NCBI RefSeq assembly: GCF_021044425.1
Contig: NZ_JAJNEC010000005.1
Span: forward strand, 1,116,001 to 1,180,000
Length of the DNA: 64,000 nt
Source of the DNA: Niabella pedocola
Lineage (GTDB): Bacteria > Bacteroidota > Bacteroidia > Chitinophagales > Chitinophagaceae
Reading direction: 5' to 3'
The position numbers and the translations under genes are program-made. Of the stretch, positions 50,079 to 58,883 are shown piece after piece. The first letter of the stretch is position 1. Each line of letters begins with the position of its first letter. The notes under the pieces are model-generated. The model was not told the origin of the DNA and did not search any database. It saw only the letters and a list, made by a program, of their open reading frames with translations.

Positions 50079-50531
50079 ATGAAAATAGTTATTCAACGTG
50101 TATCCGGAGCCAGCGTGATAATTGATGGCATTATTTTTTCAGCAATTGAAAAAGGGCTGTTGATTTTGCTGGGTATTGAAGACGCCGATACGGAAGAAGA
50201 CATTCGCTGGCTTAGCCAGAAAATAACCCAGCTGCGGATCTTTGATGATGAAAGCGGTGTAATGAACCGGTGCGTAAAAGATGTAAACGGCGCGTTGTTG
50301 CTGGTAAGCCAGTTCACCCTGCACGCGTCTACAAAAAAAGGGAACCGGCCTTCCTATATTAAAGCCAGTAAACCGGATGTGGCCATTCCCCTGTATGAAA
50401 AAATGATCCGGCAGCTGGAACAGGACCTGGGGCAAAAGATACAAACCGGTGTTTTTGGAGCCGATATGAAAGTACAGCTGGTGAATGATGGCCCGGTTAC
50501 GATCATCATCGACTCAAAAAATAAAGAATAA
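50079..50531 (+). CDS. dtd: D-aminoacyl-tRNA deacylase
   Basis: Cytosolic proofreading enzyme that releases D-amino acids from mis-charged tRNA (150 residues). It starts MKIVIQRVSGASVI, has LLVSQFTLHASTKKGNRPSYIKASKP (the SQFTL and GxRP motifs) and the cross-subunit NDGPVTIIIDS near the end, which is the Gly-cisPro-like chirality checkpoint region. A palindrome (CCCGGGA/TCCCGGG) lies 30 bases upstream. It leads a compact rightward operon with the MazG-like gene (15-base gap) and the YihY gene (3-base gap). Confidence 0.95.
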   Translation: MKIVIQRVSGASVIIDGIIFSAIEKGLLILLGIEDADTEEDIRWLSQKITQLRIFDDESGVMNRCVKDVNGALLLVSQFTLHASTKKGNRPSYIKASKPDVAIPLYEKMIRQLEQDLGQKIQTGVFGADMKVQLVNDGPVTIIIDSKNKE

Positions 50532-50546
50532 AAAAGTATCAAACAT

Positions 50547-50882
50547 ATGACAATAGACGAAGCTCAGCGCACCGTAGACCATTGGATCCAAACAGTAGGT
50601 GTCCGGTATTTCAGTGAACTCACCAACATGGCCATTCTTACCGAAGAGCTCGGTGAGCTCTCACGGCATATGGCCCGCATTTATGGCGACCAGTCGTACC
50701 GAAAAGCGGAAGACGAAAAGAATGCCCGGGAGATGATGGCCGATGAAATGGCTGATGTGCTTTGGGTGTTGATCTGCCTGGCTAACCAAACCGGAACGGA
50801 CCTGACAAAGGCGCTTCAAAAGAATTTTGAAAAGAAGAATATACGGGATGCCGACAGACATTTGAACAATAAAAAATTGTAG
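50547..50882 (+). CDS. MazG-like nucleotide pyrophosphohydrolase
   Basis: Small all-alpha NTP pyrophosphohydrolase (111 residues). The metal-binding pattern is EELGELSRHMARI (E-E-x-x-E) near residues 29-41 and ADEMADVLWVLICLANQ (E-x-x-D) near 70-86, matching the single-domain MazG-like/MazG-related group that cleaves non-canonical nucleoside triphosphates. A typical house-cleaning function is inferred; substrate is not known. It lies between dtd and the YihY gene in one transcript. Confidence 0.87.
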   Translation: MTIDEAQRTVDHWIQTVGVRYFSELTNMAILTEELGELSRHMARIYGDQSYRKAEDEKNAREMMADEMADVLWVLICLANQTGTDLTKALQKNFEKKNIRDADRHLNNKKL

Positions 50883-50885
50883 TGC

Positions 50886-51920
50886 ATGGCGCTAAAACGG
50901 ACCTGGACGGTTATTAAGCAAACGCTTGAAGAAACCTTTACCAACCGCATCTTTAAACTCAGTGCGGCCCTGGCTTATTATACCATTTTTTCACTTCCCG
51001 GACTGCTGATCGTGATCATCTGGATCGGCGATAGCTTTTTTGCAGACACCTTATTAAACCATGGTGCACATGCCGATGTGAAAAACAGCCTGCATAAACA
51101 AATCGAAGGGTTTATTGGCACCTCCTATGCAGACCAGATCTGGCAAACCATCGACAATGCAGCCCGTTTTCCTAATAAAGCGTTCGCAAAAGTGATCGGT
51201 ATTCTTACGCTCGTATTTGGTGCCACCGGGGTTTTTGCAGAGATCCAGGATTCTATTAATATGATCTGGCGGTTGAAAGCCCGCCCCAAAAAAGGCAAGG
51301 GTTGGTTAAAATTGTTATTAGACCGTTTAATGTCTTTTTCGGTGGTTGTTACATTGGGATTCCTGCTGCTGGTATCCCTCATGATCAACGGGTTGATGGA
51401 ACTGCTCACCAACCAGCTTACGCGTATTATTCCCGATTCTCAGCGGGTGATCGCTTATATCTCCAACCTGGCCATTACCTTCCTGATCACCTCCGTTTTG
51501 TTTGGTATGATCTTTAAGGTGCTGCCGGACGCAAAAATAAAATGGCGCGCGGTAAGAGCCGGCGCCTTTGCGACCACCCTGCTTTTTATGGGTGGCAAAT
51601 TCCTGATCAGCTATTACCTGGGGCACAACAAAATGTCATCAGCCTATGGTGCTGCCGGCTCCGTAATTATTATTTTACTTTGGGTGTACTATTCGGCCAT
51701 TATCCTTTATGTAGGAGCTGTTTTTACCCGGGTATACGCCATTCACAATGGCATGAATATTTATCCCAGCCAATATGCGGTATGGGTAGAACATGTAGAA
51801 GTTGAAAATAAAGACTCCATCCAGAACCTGCACCAGGATCCCGTGGTAGCGAAATCAGCCGAAGAGCACCGGTTGGAAAATATTTATACGGACGAAAAGG
51901 AGCACCGCAAGGAAGAATAA
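50886..51920 (+). CDS. YihY/virulence factor BrkB family membrane protein
   Basis: Inner-membrane protein of 344 residues with six helices (near 25-50, 95-115, 140-165, 185-207, 215-238 and 245-275). The diagnostic segments are LSAALAYYTIFSLPGLLIVII at the start and GAAGSVIIILLWVYYSAIILYVGAVFTRVYA near 255-285. The family was once called RNase BN by mistake; its function is still unclear. The C-terminal 55 residues are charged and cytoplasmic. It follows the MazG-like gene after 3 bases. Confidence 0.92.
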   Translation: MALKRTWTVIKQTLEETFTNRIFKLSAALAYYTIFSLPGLLIVIIWIGDSFFADTLLNHGAHADVKNSLHKQIEGFIGTSYADQIWQTIDNAARFPNKAFAKVIGILTLVFGATGVFAEIQDSINMIWRLKARPKKGKGWLKLLLDRLMSFSVVVTLGFLLLVSLMINGLMELLTNQLTRIIPDSQRVIAYISNLAITFLITSVLFGMIFKVLPDAKIKWRAVRAGAFATTLLFMGGKFLISYYLGHNKMSSAYGAAGSVIIILLWVYYSAIILYVGAVFTRVYAIHNGMNIYPSQYAVWVEHVEVENKDSIQNLHQDPVVAKSAEEHRLENIYTDEKEHRKEE

Positions 51921-51979
51921 GCCGCTTTCCGCCGGTTCCATTTTATCTGTTGATAATGCTCAAGGCTGGGGGCTTCGCC

Positions 51980-52010
51980 CACCCCGGAATTTTGTGCGGG
52001 GTGTTTCCGT
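51980..52010 (+). terminator. Terminator of the dtd-mazG-yihY operon
   Basis: A 7-bp GC-rich stem (CACCCCG/CGGGGTG) with a 10-base loop followed by TTTCCGTTT, 59 bases past the last stop codon. It could serve the convergent gene as well. Confidence 0.65.
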
Positions 52011-52039
52011 TTAAAAATGCAGCAATGGATTTCGCCTGT

Positions 52040-52729
52040 TTAATACCGGCCATACCGGCCCTGGAACAAGCCTACATTCACTCCTGCACGGATTACCGGG
52101 ATGATCACCGGCCTTTTGTTTCCAAAATCATCATACCGTTTATCAACATAAGGACTATTCCAGTTTTTTAATACATCGGCCAGTACCGAAATATAAAAGA
52201 AGGTGGTGCCTCCTTTTACACGACCGGTAGAATAACCGCCGCCCAGCAACAAGGAAGGGGCGCTGGCATTGATCTTATAAGAAGGCACCGAGCTGGCGCC
52301 GGAAGTCGTATACCGCTCATTGGTAAAATTCTGCTCAAACTGCGCCTGGAGAAACAAAAAGCTGATGGGGTAGGCCCTCAGGAATGCCCCCGGCCCCCAT
52401 ACATGCTGCCGCAGTTTATCATTACCCGCCCATATATCCCGGGCACCGTTATACACATAGTTCAGTACGATACCGCCATCGAAATAATCGTTGAATTTAT
52501 ATCCGATCACCGGGCTGGCCCCCAGCACACTGCCTCCCGAATAAAAAGAGGCCGTTACACCTCCACCAGTAAACAGGTTTTCCTTCTTAAATCCTTTTTC
52601 CTCAAAAGGTTGTTCCTTATTGGCATTTCTTACCTCCACCGGGTCATCCTGTTGGGCATGCGATGTTATGGTTAGCAGCAGTGCCGTGCCAAGCATACAG
52701 GCCATACAGATCATTCTTTTCATATTCAA
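52040..52729 (-). CDS. Secreted outer-membrane beta-barrel-like protein
   Basis: A 229-residue protein with a signal peptide (MNMKRMICMACMLGTALLLTITSHAQ, cleavage after SHA or HAQ). The mature part has alternating hydrophobic strands rich in Gly, Tyr and Phe (GGGVTASFYSGGSVLGASPVIGYKFNDYFDGGIVLNYVYNG) and ends in an aromatic-rich strand, the look of a small eight-strand outer-membrane barrel of the Bacteroidota porin-like type. No family name could be assigned. Followed by no operon partner; the GlcD-type gene is 24 bases upstream on the same strand. Confidence 0.7.
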   Translation of the reverse strand: MNMKRMICMACMLGTALLLTITSHAQQDDPVEVRNANKEQPFEEKGFKKENLFTGGGVTASFYSGGSVLGASPVIGYKFNDYFDGGIVLNYVYNGARDIWAGNDKLRQHVWGPGAFLRAYPISFLFLQAQFEQNFTNERYTTSGASSVPSYKINASAPSLLLGGGYSTGRVKGGTTFFYISVLADVLKNWNSPYVDKRYDDFGNKRPVIIPVIRAGVNVGLFQGRYGRY

Positions 52730-52753
52730 CGGTTTTATGTGCTATCGCCTTGT

Positions 52754-54172
52754 TTATACAGATGCCTCGGCATCAAATATTTTCCCGGCGTTTAAAATAT
52801 TGTTGGGATCAAAAGCCTTCTTAATGTCGCGCATAACCTGGAGCTGGCGTTGTTCAAATACAATGTCCATATAGGTTTTCTGGATCAGCCCGATGCCATG
52901 TTCGCCGCTGATGGTACCTCCCAAACTTTTTACTAATTTAAACAATTCCCGCAGTATGGCATTCATTTCCGGATCATTCAGACTGTTCTTATTGCCTTCC
53001 TTTTTGATGCGTACGTGCAGGTTCCCATCGCCGGCATGCCCGTAACAAACCGCATGAAAATTGTATTTCAGGCCCAGTTCCTTTACGCCTTTGATCAGTT
53101 TGGGCAGTTCTGCACGGGGTACTACGGTATCTTCTTCAATGGTATATCCCGAAGATTTTACGGCCTCCGCGGTTCTTCTGCGCAGTTTCCACAACTCTTC
53201 TTTTTGCTGGGCATCATCTGCAAAGAAAAGTTCGCCGGCCTCATATTGTTCCAGCAACATAGCGATCTGTTCCATTTCCTGCATCAGTACATCCAGGTTG
53301 TTGCCATCCACTTCCACCACCAGGTGCGCCGCAATGTCGTCGTTTACCGGCACCACGTAGCTGTCTACCATCTGGCTCACGATCTTTAACGCATCGATCT
53401 CTACCAGTTCCAGCGCGCTGGGATTAAAGCCTGCTCTGAAAATAGCACTTACCGCCTCGCTTGCTTTTTCAAGAGAAGCAAAAGGCGCCAGCATCAGCAG
53501 GTCGTATTTAGGCAGGGGGATCAGTTTCAACACAATTTTTGTAACCAGGGCCAGCGTACCCTCGCTGCCTACCAGCAATTGTGTAAGGTTATAACCGGTG
53601 GCATTCTTTAATACATTGGCGCCTGTCCAGATGATTTCCCCGGTAGGTAAAACAGCCTCCAGGTTCAGCACGTAGTCTTTTACCACCCCGTATTTAACGG
53701 CCTTGGGGCCGCCGCTGTTTTCTGCAATATTGCCGCCGATAAAGCAGGTGCCCCGGCTGCTGGGGTCCGGCGGGTAAAACAATCCTTTTTCTTTTACCGC
53801 ATTTTGCAGCACTTCGGTGATCACTCCGGGTTCTGTGGTCACCTGCAGGTTCCGTTCGTCGATATCCAGGATCCGGTTCAGCCGTTCCGTAGAAAGCACT
53901 ACCCCGCCCAAATGTGCCAGGGCACCACCGCTCAGCCCCGTACCGCCACCCCGCGGGGTAACAGGGATCAGATCCCGGTTACAGATCTTAAACAATGCCG
54001 ATACTTCTTCTGTGCTTCCGGGTTTTACCACCACTTCCGGTACAAAATGAAGCGTTTCTGTTTCGTCGTGCGAATAAAATTCCAGTGATTCTGCGTCTAC
54101 GATTACATTTGCGGCACCTACTATCTGCTTAAAAGCCTCAATATGCGCTGCCGTGATCTTTTTGTCTGCCAT
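52754..54172 (-). CDS. FAD-binding oxidoreductase, glycolate oxidase subunit GlcD-like
   Basis: Flavoprotein oxidising a 2-hydroxy acid such as glycolate or D-lactate (472 residues). The FAD_binding_4 domain has PRGGGTGLSGGALA near residues 73-86 (the pyrophosphate loop) and SSRGTCFIGGNIAENSGG. The C-terminal FAD-oxidase domain has YGHAGDGNLHVRI near 385-397 and GGTISGEHGIGLIQK near 430-444, with the substrate-binding histidines. Length matches GlcD and the D-lactate dehydrogenase (Dld-type) family. There are no glcE or glcF neighbours, which favours a single-subunit D-2-hydroxyacid dehydrogenase. Confidence 0.92.
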   Translation of the reverse strand: MADKKITAAHIEAFKQIVGAANVIVDAESLEFYSHDETETLHFVPEVVVKPGSTEEVSALFKICNRDLIPVTPRGGGTGLSGGALAHLGGVVLSTERLNRILDIDERNLQVTTEPGVITEVLQNAVKEKGLFYPPDPSSRGTCFIGGNIAENSGGPKAVKYGVVKDYVLNLEAVLPTGEIIWTGANVLKNATGYNLTQLLVGSEGTLALVTKIVLKLIPLPKYDLLMLAPFASLEKASEAVSAIFRAGFNPSALELVEIDALKIVSQMVDSYVVPVNDDIAAHLVVEVDGNNLDVLMQEMEQIAMLLEQYEAGELFFADDAQQKEELWKLRRRTAEAVKSSGYTIEEDTVVPRAELPKLIKGVKELGLKYNFHAVCYGHAGDGNLHVRIKKEGNKNSLNDPEMNAILRELFKLVKSLGGTISGEHGIGLIQKTYMDIVFEQRQLQVMRDIKKAFDPNNILNAGKIFDAEASV

Positions 54173-54245
54173 TAGTCTTTTTTACGAACAGTCTATAAAT
54201 TTAGGAGGCGTAAAATTCGGGGAAATTTGGGAAAGGAAAAAATGA

Positions 54246-54425
54246 TATAGTAAGCAGCGTTGAGATCTGAGGGTTGAGCATTCAGACAATAAAGACTGAA
54301 AACCGTATTTTAAGACTTCTACAGACCAGTAGCCCGTTTGTAATTCGCTTCCAAATCAGCCATCTGACTTCTAAATTCAATTTCGATTGCGGCGGTCTCG
54401 ATTCTGTGATCTCAATTCTGGCGGC
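54246..54425. repeat. Low-complexity tract between recG and the GlcD-like gene
   Basis: Degenerate GAGATCTGAGGGTTGAGCATTCAG-type words and, nearer recG, GATTCTGTGATCTCAATTCTG form the same kind of TGAG/TCAG low-complexity sequence seen in the nuo operon gaps. No gene. Confidence 0.55.
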
Positions 54426-54433
54426 TAACAGCC

Positions 54434-56494
54434 CTAAGAAATCTTGCTCCAGGCCGTTTTTCCCTTCTGCGATCGCAGGAAATCCTTCAACACTTCATGT
54501 TCGGGCAGGGAAAGGTCCGGATCTTCTTTTAAGATCTCTTCGCATTGTTGCTTTGCCGCATCTACCATCGCCCGGTCATTTACAATATCTACCAGTTTAA
54601 AGCTCAGGGCGCCGCTTTGCCGGGTTCCTTCTATTTCTCCGGGCCCCCGCAACTCCAGGTCCTTTTCTGCAATCACAAAACCGTTATTGGTGGAGGTCAT
54701 GATCTTCATCCGCTCGCGGGCCTCATTGCCCAGTTTTTTACCGGTTAGCAGGATGCAATAGCTCTTTTCTGCCCCCCTTCCTACCCGGCCCCGCAACTGG
54801 TGCAATTGCGATAACCCAAATTTCTCGGAGCTCTCGATCAGCATTACGGAGGCATTGGGCACATTTACCCCTACCTCAATCACGGTGGTAGAAACCATGA
54901 TCTGGGTATCATGTGTTACAAAGCGCCGCATGTTTTCTTCTTTCTGAAACGCCGGCATTTTTCCATGCACCATGCTGATCCAGTACTGCGGCTCGGGAAA
55001 ATAGGTCTTTATCTCTTCATAGCCCTGCATCAGGTTCTCATAATCCAGCTTCTCGCTTTCTTCAATCAGGGGAAAAATAACGTATACCTGCCGGCCCAGG
55101 GCGATCTCCGCTTTCAGAAAGTCCATCACCGAGCTGCGGTCGTTCTCAAACCGGTGCACCGTTTGGATCGGCTTCCGTCCCGGCGGCAATTCGTCAATAA
55201 CGCTGTAATCCAGGTCGCCGTAGGCCGTCATGGCCAGCGTGCGCGGAATCGGCGTAGCCGTCATCACCAGCACATGCGGCGGAATGGGCGCCTTATCCCA
55301 GAGCCTTGCCCGCTGCGCCACGCCAAAACGGTGCTGCTCATCGATGATTACCAGGCCCAGGTTGTGAAACTGTACCGGGTCCTCGATCACCGCATGGGTA
55401 CCTACAAGCATATGGATCTCCCCTGCCGCAAGCCGCTCCAGCACCAGCCGGCGCTCTTTACTCTTGGTAGTGCCGGTTAAAATGGCCACTTCTACCGGTA
55501 ATGGCTCCAGCAATTCCTTAATGCCCTGGAAATGCTGGCGCGCGAGGATCTCCGTGGGTGCCATCAGCACCGCCTGAAACCCGTTATCGGCTGCCAGCAG
55601 CATATTGAGCAGGGCTACGATTGTTTTACCGCTCCCCACATCGCCCTGCAACAGGCGGTTCATTTGTTTGCCCTTTCCGGTATCGATGCGGATCTCCTTT
55701 AATACCCGCTTCTGTGCGTTGGTTAATTCAAACGGCAGGCATTCTTTATAAAAACGATTGAAGAGGTCGCCCACCTTTTCAAATACCACGCCTTTTGAGA
55801 ACCGGTGCCGTTCCCACCGCAATAAATTCATCCGCAGTTGGGCAAAAAAGATCTCTTCAAACTTCAGCCGGCGTACCGCCGCCTCGTACAGTGCGGTTGT
55901 TTGGGGAAAATGAATGTTCCGAAAGGCTTCAAAACGCGACATCAACCGCAGGGATTCCCGCATTTTTAAAGGCAGGTTCTCCGGCAGATCGCGTTCGGTG
56001 AGATGTGTTATCAGCGCCGCCGTCAGCTTCCCGATCTGCCGCCCTCCCAGGTTTTTTGCTTTCAGCTTTTCAGTAGACGGGTATACGGGTTCCAGGAAAT
56101 CTTTTCCTCTTAGTTTTTCGGGATCCCAGGCTTCCATTTCCGGGTGGACGATCTGGGGCTTTCCCATAAAAAAGGAAACCTTTCCATAAACGAGGTAGGG
56201 CTGTCCCGGCTGGATCACTTTTTGAATAAGACTGATACTTTGAAACCATACCAGTTCCAGCACGCCGGTTTTATCGCGGATCTGGGCGGTAAGCCTGCGT
56301 GCGCGCCGCTCCCCGATCAGTTCAAACGGAGATAACAATCCGGCCACCTGTGCATATTCCTCGCCCGGGGCAAGCGCGGCAACAGGCGTAATCCGGGTTT
56401 TATCTACATGCCGGAACGGGTAATGCAGCAACAGGTCGCCAAAGGTAAAAATACCCAGCTCCTTTTGCAGCAGCTCGGCCCGTTGCGGCCCCAC
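54434..56494 (-). CDS. recG: ATP-dependent DNA helicase RecG
   Basis: Helicase that regresses stalled replication forks and processes branched DNA (at least 686 residues). The wedge (OB-fold) domain occupies about residues 1-190, with LGIFTFGDLLLHYPFRHVD near the start. Helicase motifs are GDVGSGKT (I), DEQHRFG (II, DEQH box), MTATPIPRT (III), and QLRGRVGRG (VI), followed by the TRG-like region LVDIVNDRAMVDAAKQQ. The first usable start in the frame is GTG at 56494, but codons just upstream (HPHILSNPIGYLKGVGPQRAELL) read like a normal RecG N-terminus with no ATG in place; see the finding. Downstream ends in QKGKTAWSKIS. Confidence 0.95.
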   Translation of the reverse strand: MGPQRAELLQKELGIFTFGDLLLHYPFRHVDKTRITPVAALAPGEEYAQVAGLLSPFELIGERRARRLTAQIRDKTGVLELVWFQSISLIQKVIQPGQPYLVYGKVSFFMGKPQIVHPEMEAWDPEKLRGKDFLEPVYPSTEKLKAKNLGGRQIGKLTAALITHLTERDLPENLPLKMRESLRLMSRFEAFRNIHFPQTTALYEAAVRRLKFEEIFFAQLRMNLLRWERHRFSKGVVFEKVGDLFNRFYKECLPFELTNAQKRVLKEIRIDTGKGKQMNRLLQGDVGSGKTIVALLNMLLAADNGFQAVLMAPTEILARQHFQGIKELLEPLPVEVAILTGTTKSKERRLVLERLAAGEIHMLVGTHAVIEDPVQFHNLGLVIIDEQHRFGVAQRARLWDKAPIPPHVLVMTATPIPRTLAMTAYGDLDYSVIDELPPGRKPIQTVHRFENDRSSVMDFLKAEIALGRQVYVIFPLIEESEKLDYENLMQGYEEIKTYFPEPQYWISMVHGKMPAFQKEENMRRFVTHDTQIMVSTTVIEVGVNVPNASVMLIESSEKFGLSQLHQLRGRVGRGAEKSYCILLTGKKLGNEARERMKIMTSTNNGFVIAEKDLELRGPGEIEGTRQSGALSFKLVDIVNDRAMVDAAKQQCEEILKEDPDLSLPEHEVLKDFLRSQKGKTAWSKIS

Positions 56495-56625
56495 TCCCTT
56501 GAGATAACCGATCGGATTGGATAATATATGCGGATGCGTTGAAATAGGTTGTTTTTTGACAAAAATAAGGCGGAATTAAACATAGGCAAACCAGAGGGGC
56601 CGGGCCGCTAAAAGCCGGACCAATT

Positions 56626-58134
56626 TTATCTGATAAATCTGCCAATGATCGGTAATGCCTTCAGTTCCTTTTTTTCCACACGACCGATAAAATACAGGAA
56701 TACTGCCATGAAAAATGTTGCTGAAATAGTTTTTAACCAGAAGTTACCGATAAAGGAGCAGATTGTACTATTGATCCAAAAAAGAATCACAGTTATAAAA
56801 ATATACGCCACAAGCTTCTTCCATGCATATGGTATCGGATAATATTTCTGGCCCAGCAAATAAGCCAATAGGACCATGGATCCATAACAAACCATCGTTA
56901 CCGTTGCTCCAGCATACATTTCAAATTTGGGAATAAATAAGTAATTTCCTATTAAAGTTATAACTGCTCCCAAAATGGTAATGATAATGCCCCAATACAT
57001 CCTGTCTGTTAATTTATACCAGGCAGAAAGATTATAGTAAATTCCCAAAAAAACATTAGCCATTAACAATATGGGCACAATACCCAAGCCAGACCGATAC
57101 TCCCTGCCAATCATGTGCTGCCAGATATGCAGATAAAGCCCGGTAAACAGGTATGCAATGCAAAGAGTGATAACAAACCATTTCATAACGCGTGCATAGG
57201 TTTGCCGGGCATTGGCGGCATTTTTTTGCCGGAAAAAGAAGGGTTCTGCAGCCATGCGAAACGCCTGTATAAACATGGTTATAAAGATGGATATCTTATA
57301 ATTGGCGGAATAAATACCCACTATACGCATATTTTCATCCATGGAATGGGGCAGAAAACTTTTCAGCATCTGCCGGTCCATTACCTCATTCACCATTCCG
57401 GCAAGACCAATAACAATCATTGGCAAGCTGTAATGAAGTACTTTTTTCAAAAGAGTTACATTAATATTGAAGCGGAACCGCTTCCATTCCGGATATAAAA
57501 ACAGAAATACAAAAAAGGCCTGTGCCAGATTTGCCAGGACCAATAAGGTTACTCTATTTTGCTGCAACAGCCATTTAACCAGATAATTTTCCGACTTTGA
57601 AAAATGTTTGGGAATAAAATATACAAACAACACCACCAAGCCAATATTAACCAATACACCAAATACCTTTATAAAAGCGTACCTGCGCGGCCGGTTCTCC
57701 TGCCTTAATTTTGCAAAGGGAATAGTAGATAGGGTATCAAACCCCATAATAATCACAGTAATTACTATGATCCGGGGAAGTTCTCCAATTTCTAAAAATT
57801 CGGCAATGGGATGACTAAAATAAAGGAGAACAACACTTAATATAATTGTGGTAACTACATGTGAGCCAAAAGTAGAATTGAACAATTGTCGTTGAGAAAT
57901 CCCTGCATCGCTGCTAAAACGAAAATACCCGGTTTCCAATCCATAAGTATATATAATATTGGCAACACCAATCCAGGCATACAATAAACTAAAGTCTCCG
58001 AATTCCTTCACGCCTTTTGAATCTACCATCAGATAGGTCAAAATGGGAGTCAAAAGAAATCCGATTAATCTGGTTAACACATTGCTTAAGCCATACCAAA
58101 TCGTTTGTCCTGCCAGTTGTTTAATGCCGCTCAA
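56626..58134 (-). CDS. Oligosaccharide flippase family protein (Wzx-like)
   Basis: A 502-residue integral membrane protein of the polysaccharide transporter branch of the MVF/MATE superfamily, with about 14 helices. It opens with MSGIKQLAGQTIWYGLSNVLTRLIGFLLTPILTY, the usual Wzx start, and includes GDFSLLYAWIGVANIIYTYGLETGYFRF and MVNEVMDRQMLKSFLP. The likely role is moving lipid-linked oligosaccharide across the inner membrane for surface glycan. No glycosyltransferases lie nearby. The base composition is lower in GC than its neighbours, as is common for surface-glycan genes. Confidence 0.87.
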   Translation of the reverse strand: MSGIKQLAGQTIWYGLSNVLTRLIGFLLTPILTYLMVDSKGVKEFGDFSLLYAWIGVANIIYTYGLETGYFRFSSDAGISQRQLFNSTFGSHVVTTIILSVVLLYFSHPIAEFLEIGELPRIIVITVIIMGFDTLSTIPFAKLRQENRPRRYAFIKVFGVLVNIGLVVLFVYFIPKHFSKSENYLVKWLLQQNRVTLLVLANLAQAFFVFLFLYPEWKRFRFNINVTLLKKVLHYSLPMIVIGLAGMVNEVMDRQMLKSFLPHSMDENMRIVGIYSANYKISIFITMFIQAFRMAAEPFFFRQKNAANARQTYARVMKWFVITLCIAYLFTGLYLHIWQHMIGREYRSGLGIVPILLMANVFLGIYYNLSAWYKLTDRMYWGIIITILGAVITLIGNYLFIPKFEMYAGATVTMVCYGSMVLLAYLLGQKYYPIPYAWKKLVAYIFITVILFWINSTICSFIGNFWLKTISATFFMAVFLYFIGRVEKKELKALPIIGRFIR

Positions 58135-58260
58135 TGGATCTTCGTATTATTTAACAAATGTACTGTTCTTCTGCTAAATGGTATGGCTGCCTAAAATTTG
58201 GGGTTGGAATAACATCTTTTTACCTTCGCAGCACATCACTCCATAAAAATACAAATTAAC

Positions 58261-58866
58261 ATGAAAAAGTTTTCGTTGATTTTGGCATTGTTTACGCTGA
58301 CCGGCACTGTTTCTTTTGCACAAAAAGCCTTTGAAGGAAAGATCCGGTATAAAAAAATCGACCAGCCGGCACTTGCGGTAGAATACGACTACCCGGTAGC
58401 CGTGGTGGAAAATGCACTAAAAGCCAAAATGGCGGATCTGCAGCTAAAATATACCGCTGCCAAGGATTTTATTTCCTATAACAACAGCAGCATACCATCC
58501 ATTACCCGCTCCGTGTTGGATTATACCTTTAAAACCATTCCTTCCGTTAAAAACGGAAAAGAGAAAACAACCCTGTATATGATCATGGAGGGAGGCAATA
58601 ATGTGGTGGGCGACGCTGCAACACTGGCGGCCAATGGCAAATCCTTCCTGGAAAGTCTTGCCTCCGACGTAAAAAGAAGTGATGCCATTTTCCGGATCAA
58701 AAAACAGGAAGACATCCTTGTTACAGAAGAACAAAAACTGCAATCCTTAAAAGACGCCTATAAGGAACTGGAAGAGAAGCTGCAGAAGAACCTGGACGAG
58801 CAACAAAAACAATCCAGGATCATCGCCTCTCAAAAAAGTGTACTGGACGACCTCAAAAACAACTGA
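58261..58866 (+). CDS. Secreted protein with a C-terminal coiled coil
   Basis: A 201-residue exported protein with a signal peptide (MKKFSLILALFTLTGTVSFAQ, cleavage after SFA). The mature N-terminal part begins AFEGKIRYKKIDQPAL and resembles no recognised family (the opening is reminiscent of GLPGLI-type secreted proteins). The last 55 residues (EEQKLQSLKDAYKELEEKLQKNLDEQQKQSRIIASQ) form a strong heptad coiled coil. It stands alone, tail-to-tail with the substrate-binding-like gene, and divergent from the flippase. The function is unknown. Confidence 0.72.
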   Translation: MKKFSLILALFTLTGTVSFAQKAFEGKIRYKKIDQPALAVEYDYPVAVVENALKAKMADLQLKYTAAKDFISYNNSSIPSITRSVLDYTFKTIPSVKNGKEKTTLYMIMEGGNNVVGDAATLAANGKSFLESLASDVKRSDAIFRIKKQEDILVTEEQKLQSLKDAYKELEEKLQKNLDEQQKQSRIIASQKSVLDDLKNN

Positions 58867-58883
58867 TACGGCCGTTCCGGCGG

